This document shows positions 18,696 to 28,600 of a stretch of DNA of 52,326 nucleotides, piece after piece (positions within the stretch are counted from its first letter, which is position 1; the number at the start of each line of letters is the position of its first letter). Made by a program: the position numbers and the translations under genes. The notes below the pieces were generated by a model. The model worked only from the letters and a program-made list of their open reading frames with translations. It ran no database searches and had not been told where the DNA came from. Location: assembly GCF_900115165.1 (NCBI RefSeq), contig NZ_FOVP01000023.1:1-52326 (forward strand). The letters run 5' to 3'. This stretch comes from Roseovarius lutimaris (lineage in GTDB: Bacteria > Pseudomonadota > Alphaproteobacteria > Rhodobacterales > Rhodobacteraceae).

Positions 18696-19050
18696 TCAAA
18701 TTTCATGCGAAACTGTCTCTGGTTTTGTGCCCGCAATTTCATCAGGGCGCAAGACATCTGCCACCACACCAATCGCAATCAGTTGTGGATGCTTGCCAAG
18801 CGCAGGCTCGCCAATCGGACAGGTGATGCGCGATCTGATCCGGGACATGGCGAGGCAAGCGATGGCAAAGCTCAAGATCAAGCGCATGCGAATAGATCAG
18901 GATCAGGTCGTCGGCACTCATCGGGGCATATGCCACCATGCGCTCCGGGTCCTGCGCGGGCAGGGCGCTGACCCCCTCGGGAATATCCTCGGGAAAGCGC
19001 GCGGGTGGGCCGCTCAATCGGTTCCACCCTCCAGCCTTCGATCAGTGCCG
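18696..19050 (-). pseudogene. xdhC: xdhC remnant (xanthine dehydrogenase accessory protein)
   Basis: Broken minus-strand pieces resemble the C-terminal half of XdhC, the molybdenum-cofactor insertion factor for xanthine dehydrogenase. One frame reads FPEDIPEGVSALPAQDP...YAPMSADDLILIYSHALDLELC and another continues with CPIGEPALGKHPQLIAIGVVADVL, a typical XdhC ending. The two are in different frames, the glycine-rich middle expected between them is missing, and there is no N-terminal half. It lies beside an equally damaged xdhA piece and just upstream of the purine-type ABC operon, so I read it as a decayed purine-catabolism locus. Edges are approximate. Confidence 0.65.
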
Positions 19051-19077
19051 ACGGCGGTGAAGACCTCGCTCAACATC

Positions 19078-19524
19078 TCACCCGCACCGCCTTGGTGACC
19101 CAAAGCCCGATATCCGTCGCGCCCGCGATCAACGTGGCATCGGGATGCCTGGCGTAATAGCGTGCCAACTCATCGGTGGTTTTGGGGTGGAGCGGCGGAG
19201 GGGGGCTGTCTGCCCCCCGGCCTTTGGCCCCCCCCGAGGATATTTCCGGCCAGAAGAAGCCGGGATCGTTCAGTCTTTTGGCGGTCCTGTGTCATCCAAC
19301 CGGGCACCATGCGTTGTTCGGCGGCTTTGGCGGCGCGGAGGATTGGCGCGTAGCCGGTACAGCGGCAGAGGTTATCCGCAAGAGTGCGGTCATGATCGCG
19401 CTCGCCATTAAAATGCGCGGCGGCCATTGAGGCGATGAGCCCCGGCACAAAGGCCGCATTGCGAGCCGTGATGGTCGATCACGGCGCTTTGTACCGGGTG
19501 AAGCGCCGCGTCCGTGAAGTTGTG
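19078..19524 (-). pseudogene. xdhA: xdhA remnant (xanthine dehydrogenase small subunit)
   Basis: Minus-strand fragments match XdhA. TDAALHPVQSAVIDHHGSQCG is in one frame. PGLIASMAAAHFNGERDHDR followed by LADNLCRCTGYAPILRAAKA (second 2Fe-2S cluster cysteines) is in a second frame. DELARYYARHPDATLIAGAT with DIGLWVTKA (start of the FAD domain) comes after a 27-bp dispersed repeat. The first 2Fe-2S domain, the rest of the FAD domain and the whole large subunit xdhB are absent. The intact genes around it (dnaE, the ABC operon) show that the decay is confined to this stretch. No functional enzyme can come from it. Edges are approximate. Confidence 0.75.
19232..19258 (+). repeat. Dispersed 27-bp repeat, copy 2, inside the xdhA remnant
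   Basis: It matches 8413-8439 in reverse orientation with one difference. Next to it are two GC-rich short hairpins (GGGGGC-tgtct-GCCCCC at 19201-19217, then a GGCC-rich arm). It sits between the 2Fe-2S and FAD parts of the broken xdhA, as if inserted there. Confidence 0.65.
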
Positions 19525-19641
19525 GCAGAAAGAAGAGACAGGCGTCGAAGGCGGGCGTGGTTGATGTAACTTTGCGAAAGCTGTGAAAACAGGCTTTGGC
19601 AAGTCTTTTGTTTGCCGCGCGGCAAGGCTAGTGTCGCGGCT

Positions 19642-22600
19642 ATGACAACTGATCCCCGATTCATCCATCTGCGCGTTCACACCGAGTATTCGTTGTTGGA
19701 AGGTGCTGTGCGGCTCAAGAAACTTGCCGGTCTTTGCGCGGCGGCGGGCATGCCTGCGGTGGCGGTGACCGACACCAACAACATGTTTGCGGCGCTGGAA
19801 TTTTCGGTGACCGCCAGCGGGGCGGGTATTCAGCCGATCATGGGTTGTCAGGTGGATCTGGCCTATATCACGGCGACGCCGGGCGAGCGCGCCAAGCCGC
19901 CCGCGCCGGTGGTTTTGTTGGCGCAGAATGAGCGCGGGTATGAAAACCTGATGAAGCTCAACTCCTGTCTTTATCTGCGCGACGACGGGGAATTGCCGCA
20001 TGTCACGCTTGGTGATCTGGCCGAGCATGGCGAGGGGGTGATTTGCCTGACCGGCGGGCCGGATGGCCCGGTGGGGCGGCTTTTGCGCGGCGCGCAGCGC
20101 CCGGCGGCCGAGGCCCTGATGCGCCAGTTCAAGGAGATTTATGGCGACCGGCTTTATGTCGAATTGCAGCGCCATCCCGGTGAGGGCGGTGCGCCCGAGG
20201 CCGAGCGGTTGTCGGAGCGTGGGCTGATTGAAATGGCTTATGCGATGGATATCCCGCTGGTGGCGACCAATGATGTCTATTTCCCCAAATCCGAGATGTA
20301 TGAGGCGCATGATGCGATGCTTTGCGTCGCTGACGGGGCCTATGTCGATCAGAGCCAGCCGCGCCGCCGCCTGACGCCGCAGCATTATTTCAAGACGCCG
20401 CAGGAGATGGTGACGCTGTTTGCCGATCTGCCCGAGGCCCTGGAAAACACCATCGAGATCGCCAGACGCTGTGCCTTTGGCACCTATCGCCGCGATCCGA
20501 TCCTGCCGAAATTTGCCGATAACGAGGTTGCAGAACTGCGCCGTCAGGCGATTGCCGGGCTTGAGGCGCGCCTTGCGGTGATCCCGCATGCGGCCTCGGT
20601 TGAAGACTATACCGCGCGGCTTGAGTTCGAGCTTGGCATTATCGAGGGCATGGGATTTCCGGGGTATTTCTTGATCGTTGCCGATTTCATCAAATGGGCC
20701 AAGGATCACGATATTCCGGTGGGGCCGGGGCGGGGCTCTGGCGCCGGTAGCCTTGTGGCCTATGCGCTGACCATCACCGACCTTGACCCGCTGCGCTATA
20801 GCCTGCTGTTCGAGCGCTTTCTCAATCCCGAACGGGTGTCGATGCCCGACTTTGACATTGATTTCTGCATGGATCGCCGCGAGGAGGTGATCCAATACGT
20901 GCAAGAGAAATACGGACGCGACAAGGTTGGCCAGATCATCACCTTTGGCGCCCTTTTGTCCAAGGCGGCGGTGCGCGATATCGGGCGGGTGTTGCAGATG
21001 CCCTATGGGCAGGTTGACCGGATTTCCAAGATGATTCCGGTTGAGGGTGTCAAACCCGTCAGCATCGAACAGGCGTTGGCGCAGGAAGAGCGGCTTCGCG
21101 AAGAGGCCAAGGCCGAAGAGGTCGTGGACCGCCTGTTGAAATACGGCATGCAGGTCGAGGGGCTGTTGCGCAATGCCTCAACCCATGCCGCCGGTGTGGT
21201 GATCGGTGACCGGCCCCTTGATGCGCTGGTGCCGCTCTACCGCGATCCGCGATCCGATATGCCCGCGACGCAGTTCAACATGAAATGGGTGGAACAGGCG
21301 GGTTTGGTCAAGTTCGACTTTCTCGGCCTGAAAACCCTGACCGTCATTCAGAACGCGATTGAACAGATTCACGCGGGCGGGCGCGATCTTCATGTCGCGG
21401 CGGATGGCAACGCGATCTACGCGCCGATCGAGGGTGCGGAAAACGACATCGGGCAAATCCCGCTGGACGATGAAAAGACCTATGAGCTTTATGCGCGGGC
21501 CAAGACGGTGGCGGTGTTCCAGGTTGAAAGCTCGGGGATGATGGATGCCCTCAAGCGGATGAAACCCACCTGTATCGAGGATATCGTGGCGCTTGTGGCG
21601 CTCTATCGTCCCGGCCCGATGGAGAACATCCCGACCTATTGCGAGGTCAAGAACGGGCTGCGCGAGATTGAATCCATTCACCCGCTGATCGACAGTATTC
21701 TTGAGGAAACCCAAGGCATTATCGTCTATCAGGAACAGGTGATGCAGATTGCGCAGGTCATGGCCGGCTATAGCCTTGGCGGCGCCGACTTGTTGCGCCG
21801 CGCCATGGGCAAGAAGATCGCCGAGGAGATGGCCAAGGAGCGCCCGAAGTTTGAAAAAGGGGCGATGGAAAACGGCGTCGCCAAGAAAAAGGCGAATGAG
21901 GTTTTCGACCTTCTGGAGAAATTCGCCAACTACGGTTTCAACAAATCGCATGCTGCCGCCTATGCGGTGGTCAGCTATCAGACAGCCTGGCTCAAGGCCA
22001 ATCACCCGGTCGAGTTTATGGCTGGGGTGATGAATTGCGATATTCATCTCACCGACAAGCTTGCGGTCTACTTTGAAGAGGTCAAGAAGGGCCTGCGGCT
22101 TGACTGGGTGCCGCCCTGTGTGAACCGATCCGAGGCGACGTTTGTGGTGCGCGACGGGGCGCTGCATTACGCGCTGGGCGGGCTCAAGAATGTCGGCGTC
22201 GAGGCGATGAAGCTGATCGTTCAGGGGCGCGAGGACAAACCCTTTGCCACGCTTTATGATTTTGCCCGCCGGGTTGATCTCAAGCGGATCGGCAAGCGCC
22301 CGCTTGAGATGCTGGCGCGGGCCGGGGCATTCGATGCGCTTGATCGCAACCGCCGCCGGGTGTTCGATAGCCTTGAGGGGCTGATGAATTATTCCGCCGC
22401 GATCCATGATCAGAAAAACTCCAATCAGGTGTCGCTGTTTGGTGAGGCGGGCGATGACCTGCCCGAACCACGGATGAGCCCGCTTGAGGATTGGTTGCCC
22501 GCAGAGCGGCTGAGCGAAGAGTTCAAGGCGGTTGGCTTTTACCTCTCGGGGCATCCGCTTGACGACTATATGACGGTGCTGAAACGCAAGGATGTCAAAA

Positions 22601-23142
22601 CCCTCGATGAGGTCACGGCGCGCGCGGCGAGCGGGCCGTTGCTTGTCAAGATGGCTGGTGTTGTCGCGGGGCGGCAAGAGCGCAAATCGGCGCGCGGCAA
22701 CCGCTTTGCCTTTGCGCAGCTCTCCGATACCACCGGCGGGTATGAGGTGACGCTGTTTTCCGAAACCCTTGAGAAATCTCGCGACTTTCTTGAAACCGGC
22801 GCGCAGGTGGTGATCACCGCCGAGGCGACCATGGAATCGGATCAACTCAAGCTTTTGTGTCGCAGCGTCCAGCCGATTGACGGGATGGTTGCCGATGCCG
22901 GGGCCGTGGGTTTGCGGATTTTCATAGATCAGCCGGGGGTGATCGCCTCGGTCGCCTCGGTGCTTGATAACGCCGCGCGCACCGTCAAGGCGGGCGGGCG
23001 CGGCCCGATCCACTTTTGCCTGATGGGGCAGGGATTGCCCGGCGAGGTCGAGGTCGACAGCGGACAGGAATACCCCGTCACCCCGCAGATCAAGGGCGCG
23101 ATCAAAAGCCTGAGTGGTGTGGTCACGGTCGAGGAAATCTAG
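19642..23142 (+). CDS. dnaE: DNA polymerase III alpha subunit
   Basis: A 1166-aa replicative polymerase of the C family. The N-terminal PHP domain begins FIHLRVHTEYSLLEGAVRLKKL. The polymerase core shows VGPGRGSGAGSLVAYALTITD and the catalytic MPDFDIDFCMDRREEVIQYV (Asp-x-Asp), followed by QVEGLLRNASTHAAGVVI, VALYRPGPMENIP and GYSLGGADLLRRAMGKK, then the tandem HhH region (YGFNKSHAAAYAVVSYQTAW). An OB-fold (VAGRQERKSARGNRFAFAQL) follows near residue 1015. It acts in the replisome on chromosomal DNA. The ATG at 19642 gives the standard N-terminus; an upstream ATG at 19612 adds ten atypical residues. Monocistronic. Confidence 0.97.
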   Translation: MTTDPRFIHLRVHTEYSLLEGAVRLKKLAGLCAAAGMPAVAVTDTNNMFAALEFSVTASGAGIQPIMGCQVDLAYITATPGERAKPPAPVVLLAQNERGYENLMKLNSCLYLRDDGELPHVTLGDLAEHGEGVICLTGGPDGPVGRLLRGAQRPAAEALMRQFKEIYGDRLYVELQRHPGEGGAPEAERLSERGLIEMAYAMDIPLVATNDVYFPKSEMYEAHDAMLCVADGAYVDQSQPRRRLTPQHYFKTPQEMVTLFADLPEALENTIEIARRCAFGTYRRDPILPKFADNEVAELRRQAIAGLEARLAVIPHAASVEDYTARLEFELGIIEGMGFPGYFLIVADFIKWAKDHDIPVGPGRGSGAGSLVAYALTITDLDPLRYSLLFERFLNPERVSMPDFDIDFCMDRREEVIQYVQEKYGRDKVGQIITFGALLSKAAVRDIGRVLQMPYGQVDRISKMIPVEGVKPVSIEQALAQEERLREEAKAEEVVDRLLKYGMQVEGLLRNASTHAAGVVIGDRPLDALVPLYRDPRSDMPATQFNMKWVEQAGLVKFDFLGLKTLTVIQNAIEQIHAGGRDLHVAADGNAIYAPIEGAENDIGQIPLDDEKTYELYARAKTVAVFQVESSGMMDALKRMKPTCIEDIVALVALYRPGPMENIPTYCEVKNGLREIESIHPLIDSILEETQGIIVYQEQVMQIAQVMAGYSLGGADLLRRAMGKKIAEEMAKERPKFEKGAMENGVAKKKANEVFDLLEKFANYGFNKSHAAAYAVVSYQTAWLKANHPVEFMAGVMNCDIHLTDKLAVYFEEVKKGLRLDWVPPCVNRSEATFVVRDGALHYALGGLKNVGVEAMKLIVQGREDKPFATLYDFARRVDLKRIGKRPLEMLARAGAFDALDRNRRRVFDSLEGLMNYSAAIHDQKNSNQVSLFGEAGDDLPEPRMSPLEDWLPAERLSEEFKAVGFYLSGHPLDDYMTVLKRKDVKTLDEVTARAASGPLLVKMAGVVAGRQERKSARGNRFAFAQLSDTTGGYEVTLFSETLEKSRDFLETGAQVVITAEATMESDQLKLLCRSVQPIDGMVADAGAVGLRIFIDQPGVIASVASVLDNAARTVKAGGRGPIHFCLMGQGLPGEVEVDSGQEYPVTPQIKGAIKSLSGVVTVEEI

Positions 23143-23266
23143 GCGGGTTTCGCGCATCCGGTCCGGCCATAAAGGGCCGATGCCCGCGCGGTGCGGTCTC
23201 TGTGCTGGACCGGGGCGCGCGCAGTTGATTAAGATGCGCCCGAGGATGCACGGGGGGACACAGATC

Positions 23267-24109
23267 ATGCGGCGGGCGGTATATCTGGCATTTTGCCTGT
23301 TGGCGGTCGCCTGTAGCGATCCTTTGGATGAAATCCCCCGGTTGAGCGATCAGGACCTTGCCGATGAGCCGCCCCGCGTTGGCCTTACCCAGAGTCCCGA
23401 TGTGGCCAGCGGTGGCGGATTTCTTGCACAGCTGTTGCGCGGCGATGACAGCGACGAGGCAACTGCCATGTCAGAGGCGGCAAAGGCCACGCCTGAGCCT
23501 GAGCCCGAGCGCGACACACAGCTTGCCCTCGTCGAGCCGCCAGAGCCAGAGGCGCCCAAAAAGCGCGGCGGTTTCCTGAGCTTCCTGCGCCCCGACACCT
23601 CGACCGCAACGGCATCCGCCACCAGCGAGGTCGCCTTCGGCACGGTTCTGCCTTACGGTCAGGCGGCGCGTATCTGTGGCCTTGATAAGGCCGCGATGGG
23701 GGAACGGGTGCAGCAGTACCCCGAGAAACGCCCGGTCTACAGGCTCTATGACAGCGATCCCCGCGACATTGGCCCGCATAGCTTTTACATCACCGGCTTT
23801 GACGATGGCTGTGCCCGGCAAGTCACCGCCTCGCTGGTGATGTTCGGCTCTGTCGAGATGCATGAGCAGTTGCGCTATGGTCTGCCCGCCACGGTGCAGC
23901 CCTATAGTGATACCGACAAGGCCTATGAAAAGATCAAATCAAGGGTCTGCCGCGTCGGGCGTAAGACGCCCTGTGGCGGGTCACTGTCCAAGCTTGAGCG
24001 GGATACGGTTTTTCTGAGCATCTACAAGAATTTTGGAGGCAATGCCGAGTGGTCCGAGATGCTTTTGCATGGTCGTGAAATGGTCGCCCTGAGCCACAAG
24101 GGCGGCTAA
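23267..24109 (+). CDS. Predicted lipoprotein, function unknown
   Basis: A 280-aa protein. The N-terminus [19 protein letters not shown] is a lipoprotein signal peptide with a lipobox ending at Cys16, so it is probably anchored in the envelope. A Pro/Glu-rich low-complexity linker (about residues 65-120) precedes a compact C-terminal domain containing four cysteines ([29 protein letters not shown]) and ending with [16 protein letters not shown] do not recognise a functional family, though the pattern fits conserved rhodobacterial hypothetical proteins. The start is set by the signal peptide and a GGGGGGA ribosome binding site. Confidence 0.8.
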   Translation: MRRAVYLAFCLLAVACSDPLDEIPRLSDQDLADEPPRVGLTQSPDVASGGGFLAQLLRGDDSDEATAMSEAAKATPEPEPERDTQLALVEPPEPEAPKKRGGFLSFLRPDTSTATASATSEVAFGTVLPYGQAARICGLDKAAMGERVQQYPEKRPVYRLYDSDPRDIGPHSFYITGFDDGCARQVTASLVMFGSVEMHEQLRYGLPATVQPYSDTDKAYEKIKSRVCRVGRKTPCGGSLSKLERDTVFLSIYKNFGGNAEWSEMLLHGREMVALSHKGG

Positions 24110-24113
24110 CGCG

Positions 24114-24308
24114 TTAGTAATGCGGCGGGCGCTCGTCGCCGAGATAGACGCCGCCATCGCTGTCGGGGGTGCGGGCTGCCTCACGCTCGATCAGGATCTG
24201 AAGCCGCGCGGCCAGGTTTGCAATCTCGCGGTCCTGGCGGGCGACAACGTCCGACAGGTCATCGACGGCGCGTGTGAGATGCGCGATTTTCTCTTCAAGC
24301 TCGGTCAT
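24114..24308 (-). CDS. slyX: SlyX family protein
   Basis: A 64-aa protein that is almost entirely a heptad coiled coil ([38 protein letters not shown]) and ends with ERPPHY, the PPHY tail typical of SlyX. The family has no settled function. It is convergent with the lipoprotein gene (4 bp apart) and divergent from hisS. The ribosome binding site is poorly spaced. Confidence 0.85.
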   Translation of the reverse strand: MTELEEKIAHLTRAVDDLSDVVARQDREIANLAARLQILIEREAARTPDSDGGVYLGDERPPHY

Positions 24309-24419
24309 TCCCCCGCTCTATCGGTGCGCGCGCTGCCGGTCAACTCTCTACGCCCTGCTTGCCCCCGCGCGGCCCTTGGGCTAGACCGCGCCACGACAGA
24401 ACCCGCAAGGACCAGAGCC

Positions 24420-25904
24420 ATGGCCAAGCCCAAGAAACAGCCCCGCCCCAAGGCCGAAACGCCCAAAGGCTTTCGTGATTATTTCGGAGCAGAGGTAAGC
24501 CAGCGCGCCGCCATGCTGCGCCAGATAGCCGGGGTCTATCATCGCTATGGGTTTGACGCGTTGGAAAGCAGCGCGGTGGAAACCGTCGAGGCGCTTGGCA
24601 AGTTTTTGCCGGACGTGGACCGCCCCAACGAGGGGGTGTTCGCCTGGCAGGAAGCGGATGAGAGCGGCAATGGCGACTGGCTTGCGCTGCGCTATGATCT
24701 GACGGCGCCTTTGGCGCGGGTTTATGCCCAGCACCGCAACGATCTGCCCACCCCCTATCGGCGCTATGCCATGGGGCCGGTCTGGCGCAATGAAAAGCCG
24801 GGGCCGGGGCGGTTTCGCCAGTTTTATCAATGCGATGCAGATACGGTTGGTGCGCCAAGCGTGGCTGCGGATGCAGAGATTTGCGCGATGCTGGCCGATT
24901 GCCTTGAAGAGGTCGGCATCCCGCGTGGCGATTACATCGTGCGGATCAACAATCGCAAGGTTCTGAACGGTGTGCTTGAGGCAACCGGCCTGAGCGACAC
25001 GGCGCAACGCGACGCGGTGCTGCGCACCATCGACAAGTTCGACAAGGTCGGCGAAGCAGGCGTGCGCGAATTGCTCGGCAAGGGCCGTCTTGATGCGTCG
25101 GGGGCTTATATCGACGGTGTCGGGTTGAGCGACGAACAGGCCGCGCCGGTGCTGGCGTTTCTGACCTCCAAAGGTGCGGATACTACTGCGACGCTGGGCA
25201 ACCTGCGCGGCGCGATTGGCGGGTCGGATATTGGGGCCAGCGGGGTGGACGAACTAGAAGTGATCGCCGACCTTCTGGCGGCCCAAGGCTATGGCCCTGA
25301 TCGGATCGTGATCGACCCCTCTGTCGTGCGCGGGCTTGGCTATTACACCGGGCCGGTGTTCGAGGCCGAGCTGACCTTTGAAATTTTGGACGAAAAAGGC
25401 CACAAGCGCCAATTCGGGAGCGTTGCGGGCGGTGGGCGCTATGACGATCTTGTCAAGCGGTTCACCGGTCAGGAAGTGCCTGCGACCGGTGTTTCCATCG
25501 GCGTTGACCGCCTTTTGGCGGCGCTGCATGCCAAGGGGCGGTTGGACGGCAAGGCCGAAGGTCCGGTGGTTGTCACGGTGATGGACCGCGAGCGAATGGC
25601 CGATTATCAGGCAATGGTCGGTGAATTGCGCGCCGCGGGTATTCGCGCCGAGGTTTACCTTGGCAACCCCAAGAATTTTGGCAACCAGTTGAAATATGCC
25701 GACAAGCGCAACAGTCCCGTTGCCGTGATCGAGGGCGGCGATGAAAAGGCCAAGGGCGTGGTGCAGATCAAGGACCTTATCCTTGGTGCGCAGATCGCGG
25801 AAAATGCCACGCTGGAAGAATGGAAGGAACGGCCCAGCCAGTTTGAGGTGCCACGCGCTGAGCTTGTTGAAAAGGTGCGTGAAATCCTGGGCGGGCAGGG
25901 CTGA
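24420..25904 (+). CDS. hisS: Histidine--tRNA ligase
   Basis: A 494-aa class II aminoacyl-tRNA synthetase charging tRNA-His in the cytosol. Visible motifs are [20 protein letters not shown] (motif 1 region), [34 protein letters not shown] with [12 protein letters not shown] (motif 2), [17 protein letters not shown] (histidine A loop), [11 protein letters not shown] and [14 protein letters not shown] (motif 3). The C-terminal anticodon-binding domain follows ([20 protein letters not shown]). The ATG at 24420 starts with the usual basic MAKPKKQ. Its stop overlaps the hisZ start, placing it in a three-gene operon with hisZ and hisG. Confidence 0.97.
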   Translation: MAKPKKQPRPKAETPKGFRDYFGAEVSQRAAMLRQIAGVYHRYGFDALESSAVETVEALGKFLPDVDRPNEGVFAWQEADESGNGDWLALRYDLTAPLARVYAQHRNDLPTPYRRYAMGPVWRNEKPGPGRFRQFYQCDADTVGAPSVAADAEICAMLADCLEEVGIPRGDYIVRINNRKVLNGVLEATGLSDTAQRDAVLRTIDKFDKVGEAGVRELLGKGRLDASGAYIDGVGLSDEQAAPVLAFLTSKGADTTATLGNLRGAIGGSDIGASGVDELEVIADLLAAQGYGPDRIVIDPSVVRGLGYYTGPVFEAELTFEILDEKGHKRQFGSVAGGGRYDDLVKRFTGQEVPATGVSIGVDRLLAALHAKGRLDGKAEGPVVVTVMDRERMADYQAMVGELRAAGIRAEVYLGNPKNFGNQLKYADKRNSPVAVIEGGDEKAKGVVQIKDLILGAQIAENATLEEWKERPSQFEVPRAELVEKVREILGGQG

Positions 25905-26989
25905 TGCCAAAGCGTGCCGCGATCCGTGCCGAGGCCGAGCGCCTGCGCCACCTGTTTGAGGCGGCGGGCGCTGTGCCGGTTGAAACCTCGGTTCTGCAAC
26001 CTGCCGAAGTGCTGCTTGATCTTTACGGCGAAGACATCCGGGCGCGTGCCTATGTGACCTCGGATGCGCTTCGCGGCGAGCAGATGCTGCGCCCCGATTT
26101 CACCGTGCCGGTGGTTCAGATGCATATGGAGCACGGCGCAGAGCCCGCCCGCTATACCTATTCCGGCGCGGTGTTTCGCCGGCAAGAGGATGACGCGGCA
26201 CGCAGCAATGAATATACTCAGGTCGGCTTTGAAATCTTCGAGCGCGCCGCGCCCGAGGCGTCGGATGCCGAAGTTTTCGCGCTGTTCTACGACATTCTGC
26301 GCCCGCTTGGTCTGCGCGCCGCGACCGGCGATATCGGTATCCTGATGGCCGCCGTTGACGGCTTGCAGACCACCGACCGGCGCAAGGCGGCGCTGCGGCG
26401 CCATATCTGGCGGCCGCGGCGGTTTCGCGCGCTGATTGACCGGTTTTCCGGGCGCGCGCCAGTGCCCGAGGCCCGCAAGGCGCTTTTGGCGGCGGGCGAT
26501 CCGATGGCCAATGCGGGCGCGATGATCGGGCTGCGTGGCCCCGATGAAATTGCCGCGCGGATCAGGGCGCTGCGCGAAGATCAGGCGGCGGCGCCGATAT
26601 CGGGGGCCGAAGTGGACCTGATTGATGCCATTCTTGCGGTGCGTGAAACCAGCCTGAATGCGCTTGAACGGCTGCGCGATATTGCGGTCGATATGCCCGC
26701 GATCCTGCCCGCCGTTGATCGGCTTGCCGCCCGGCTTGACGCGATGGAGGCCCGCGGGATCGACGTGAAAACGCTTGATTTCGAGGCCAGCTATGGGCGC
26801 ACGCAGATGGAATATTACGACGGCTTCGTGTTCGGATTTTCCGCCGAGGGCCGCCCCGACCTTCCGCTTGTGGCCAGCGGCGGGCGCTATGACGCGCTGA
26901 CCCGGCAGTTGGGGCGCGGACGCGAGATACCGGCGGTGGGCGGGGTGATCCGCCCGGATCTGGTGCTTGGTCTGGAGGGCGCGCAATGA
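25904..26989 (+). CDS. hisZ: ATP phosphoribosyltransferase regulatory subunit
   Basis: A 361-aa HisRS paralogue without tRNA charging activity. In organisms with a short HisG it forms the hetero-octamer that starts histidine synthesis and mediates histidine feedback. HisRS-like pieces remain: GEQMLRPDFTVPVVQMH, RYTYSGAVFRRQED, NEYTQVGFEIFE, YGRTQMEYYDGFVFGF and LVASGGRYDALTRQLG. There is no anticodon-binding domain. The start overlaps hisS (TGATG) and the stop overlaps hisG (ATGA). Confidence 0.94.
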   Translation: MPKRAAIRAEAERLRHLFEAAGAVPVETSVLQPAEVLLDLYGEDIRARAYVTSDALRGEQMLRPDFTVPVVQMHMEHGAEPARYTYSGAVFRRQEDDAARSNEYTQVGFEIFERAAPEASDAEVFALFYDILRPLGLRAATGDIGILMAAVDGLQTTDRRKAALRRHIWRPRRFRALIDRFSGRAPVPEARKALLAAGDPMANAGAMIGLRGPDEIAARIRALREDQAAAPISGAEVDLIDAILAVRETSLNALERLRDIAVDMPAILPAVDRLAARLDAMEARGIDVKTLDFEASYGRTQMEYYDGFVFGFSAEGRPDLPLVASGGRYDALTRQLGRGREIPAVGGVIRPDLVLGLEGAQ

Positions 26990-27681
26990 GCCTCAAGCTA
27001 GGAGTGCCGTCCAAGGGACGGCTGATGGAAAAGACCTTTGACTGGTTCGCCAAAGGCGGCATCACGCTCGGGCGCTCGGGGTCGGATCGCGAATATGCGG
27101 GATATGTCCAGGGTATTGATAATGTTGAACTTGTCCTGCTTTCGGCGGGCGAAATCCCGCGCGAGCTTGCGGCGGGGCGCATCCATCTGGGCGTGACGGG
27201 CACCGATCTTGTGCGCGAAAAGCTTGGCCAGTGGGAACATCGCGTCAAGGAGCTTGCCGAGCTTGGGTTCGGGCAGGCCGATCTTGTGCTGGCGGTGCCT
27301 GCCTGTTGGGTCGATGTCGGCACGCTTGACGATCTTGATGCGGCGGCGGCGGCGTTTCGCCTCAGGCACGGGTTCCGGATGCGGATTGCCACGAAATACC
27401 ACCGTCTTGTGCGCGATTTCCTGCGCGAGAATGGCGTCGCCGATTACCAGTTGATGGATAGCCAGGGCGCCACCGAAGGCACCGTCAAGAACGAAACCGC
27501 TGAGGCGATTGCCGATATCACGTCGACCGGCGATACGCTTCGGGCGAACCACCTCAAGATCCTGGATGACGGGCTGATGCTCAAATCGCAGGCGACACTG
27601 TTCAAATCGCGTGTGGCCCCGATGGAGGCCGAGGATCGACGCGCACTTGAGACTCTCAAGGCAAAGTTTGGGCTGGATTGA
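26986..27681 (+). CDS. hisG: ATP phosphoribosyltransferase, short form catalytic subunit
   Basis: A 231-aa enzyme condensing ATP and PRPP, the committed step of histidine synthesis. Motifs are LGVPSKGRLMEKTFDWFAK, IHLGVTGTDLVREKL, FRMRIATKYHRLVRDFL and the PRPP-binding DSQGATEGTVKNETAEAIAD region. It lacks the C-terminal regulatory domain of the long form, which explains the co-encoded HisZ. It overlaps hisZ by four bases and is followed by a bidirectional-looking hairpin. Confidence 0.96.
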   Translation: MSLKLGVPSKGRLMEKTFDWFAKGGITLGRSGSDREYAGYVQGIDNVELVLLSAGEIPRELAAGRIHLGVTGTDLVREKLGQWEHRVKELAELGFGQADLVLAVPACWVDVGTLDDLDAAAAAFRLRHGFRMRIATKYHRLVRDFLRENGVADYQLMDSQGATEGTVKNETAEAIADITSTGDTLRANHLKILDDGLMLKSQATLFKSRVAPMEAEDRRALETLKAKFGLD

Positions 27682-27709
27682 ACGGGGCCCACAAGCTGTG
27701 AGATACGAA

Positions 27710-27735
27710 AACGGGCGGCCCTGAGGCCGCCCGTT
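27710..27735. terminator. Terminator hairpin between hisG and the convergent OMP gene
   Basis: A perfect 11-bp stem (AACGGGCGGCC / GGCCGCCCGTT) with a 4-base loop. On the minus strand it is followed by TTCG after GTT, giving a short T-run, so it serves the OMP gene best but can stop hisG transcripts too. Confidence 0.8.
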
Positions 27736-27763
27736 GAGGTTCGCTCTGAAGAGGTTAAGTCGA

Positions 27764-28336
27764 TCAGAAGCGGAAGGCGGCGCGGATTTGCGCGGTTGTG
27801 CCGTCAAGGTCTGCCCCGGAGTTGTTGAAGCTGCCATAGTCGTGGTAAAGAACCTCACCACCAACAGAGAAGCTCTGATTGATCATGTGCTCATACCCGG
27901 CACCGACAACATAGCCATCGTCGCTGCCGGCATTGTCGGTGCTTGCGATGGTGTAACCGCCGGTGCCGTAAAGCAGGCCATTGCCGATTTTATAACCGGC
28001 ACGCAGTTTCGCGCGGAAAATTTCGTCGAGACCGTCGATATCGGCGAAATCATAATCCAGACCGCCACCGACAACGACGTTGTTGCCGAGGTCATAGTCA
28101 TAGCCAAGGATCACACCACCAAGGATGCCATCTTCGCTCGGGCCAGGAGTGGAGTCGAAATCGCCATAGCCGATCTCACCACCGGCATAAAAACCGGTCC
28201 AGTTCGGGCTAGCCGGGGCCACGGGCACCGCGGCTGCGATAACCGGCTCGGGCGCGGGGGCCTCAGGTGAGCCGGCAAATGCGGGGGCGGCCATAAGGGC
28301 GGTTACAGCGGCCAGTGCTGTTGTTGTCTTAAGCAT
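27764..28336 (-). CDS. Outer-membrane beta-barrel protein (OmpA/Omp25-like), paralogue 1
   Basis: A 190-aa protein with signal peptide MLKTTTALAAVTALMAAPAFA, a Pro/Ala-rich spacer, then an eight-strand-type barrel that starts NWTGFYAGGEIGYGDF and ends in Phe (IRAAFRF), the usual BamA signal. Internal strands are GGVILGYDYDLGNNVVVGGG, LRAGYKIGNGLLYGTGGYT and GYVVGAGYEHMINQSFSVGG. The role is structural or unknown. It is a paralogue of the next gene, with shared blocks such as LDYDFADID and GSDDG. An AAAGGAG ribosome binding site precedes the ATG at 28336. Confidence 0.9.
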   Translation of the reverse strand: MLKTTTALAAVTALMAAPAFAGSPEAPAPEPVIAAAVPVAPASPNWTGFYAGGEIGYGDFDSTPGPSEDGILGGVILGYDYDLGNNVVVGGGLDYDFADIDGLDEIFRAKLRAGYKIGNGLLYGTGGYTIASTDNAGSDDGYVVGAGYEHMINQSFSVGGEVLYHDYGSFNNSGADLDGTTAQIRAAFRF

Positions 28337-28600
28337 GGAATGCTCCTTTATAGTTGTGTTGTTTGCCGCGGGCGTGTCGTTCGGGGAGGAGATTTGCCCG
28401 GGGCACGGCGATACCGTACAGCGAGGATATCGGGTGTTTGAGTGCATCGGACAAGGGCCTTGGGTGCTATCTTAGATCACTACCGCGTGAGTGGCCAATA
28501 TATGCTTAAATCAGGCGATAACTGGCGGTTTTCCGCAGATAACTGTGCTGAAATTGCAACCTACGGATGAAATTCAGGGCGGTTCCCTTGTCGGGAAAGC

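Noticed and set aside
21178..23268. 696-codon open frame antisense to dnaE
   Set aside because: Composition-driven shadow of dnaE.
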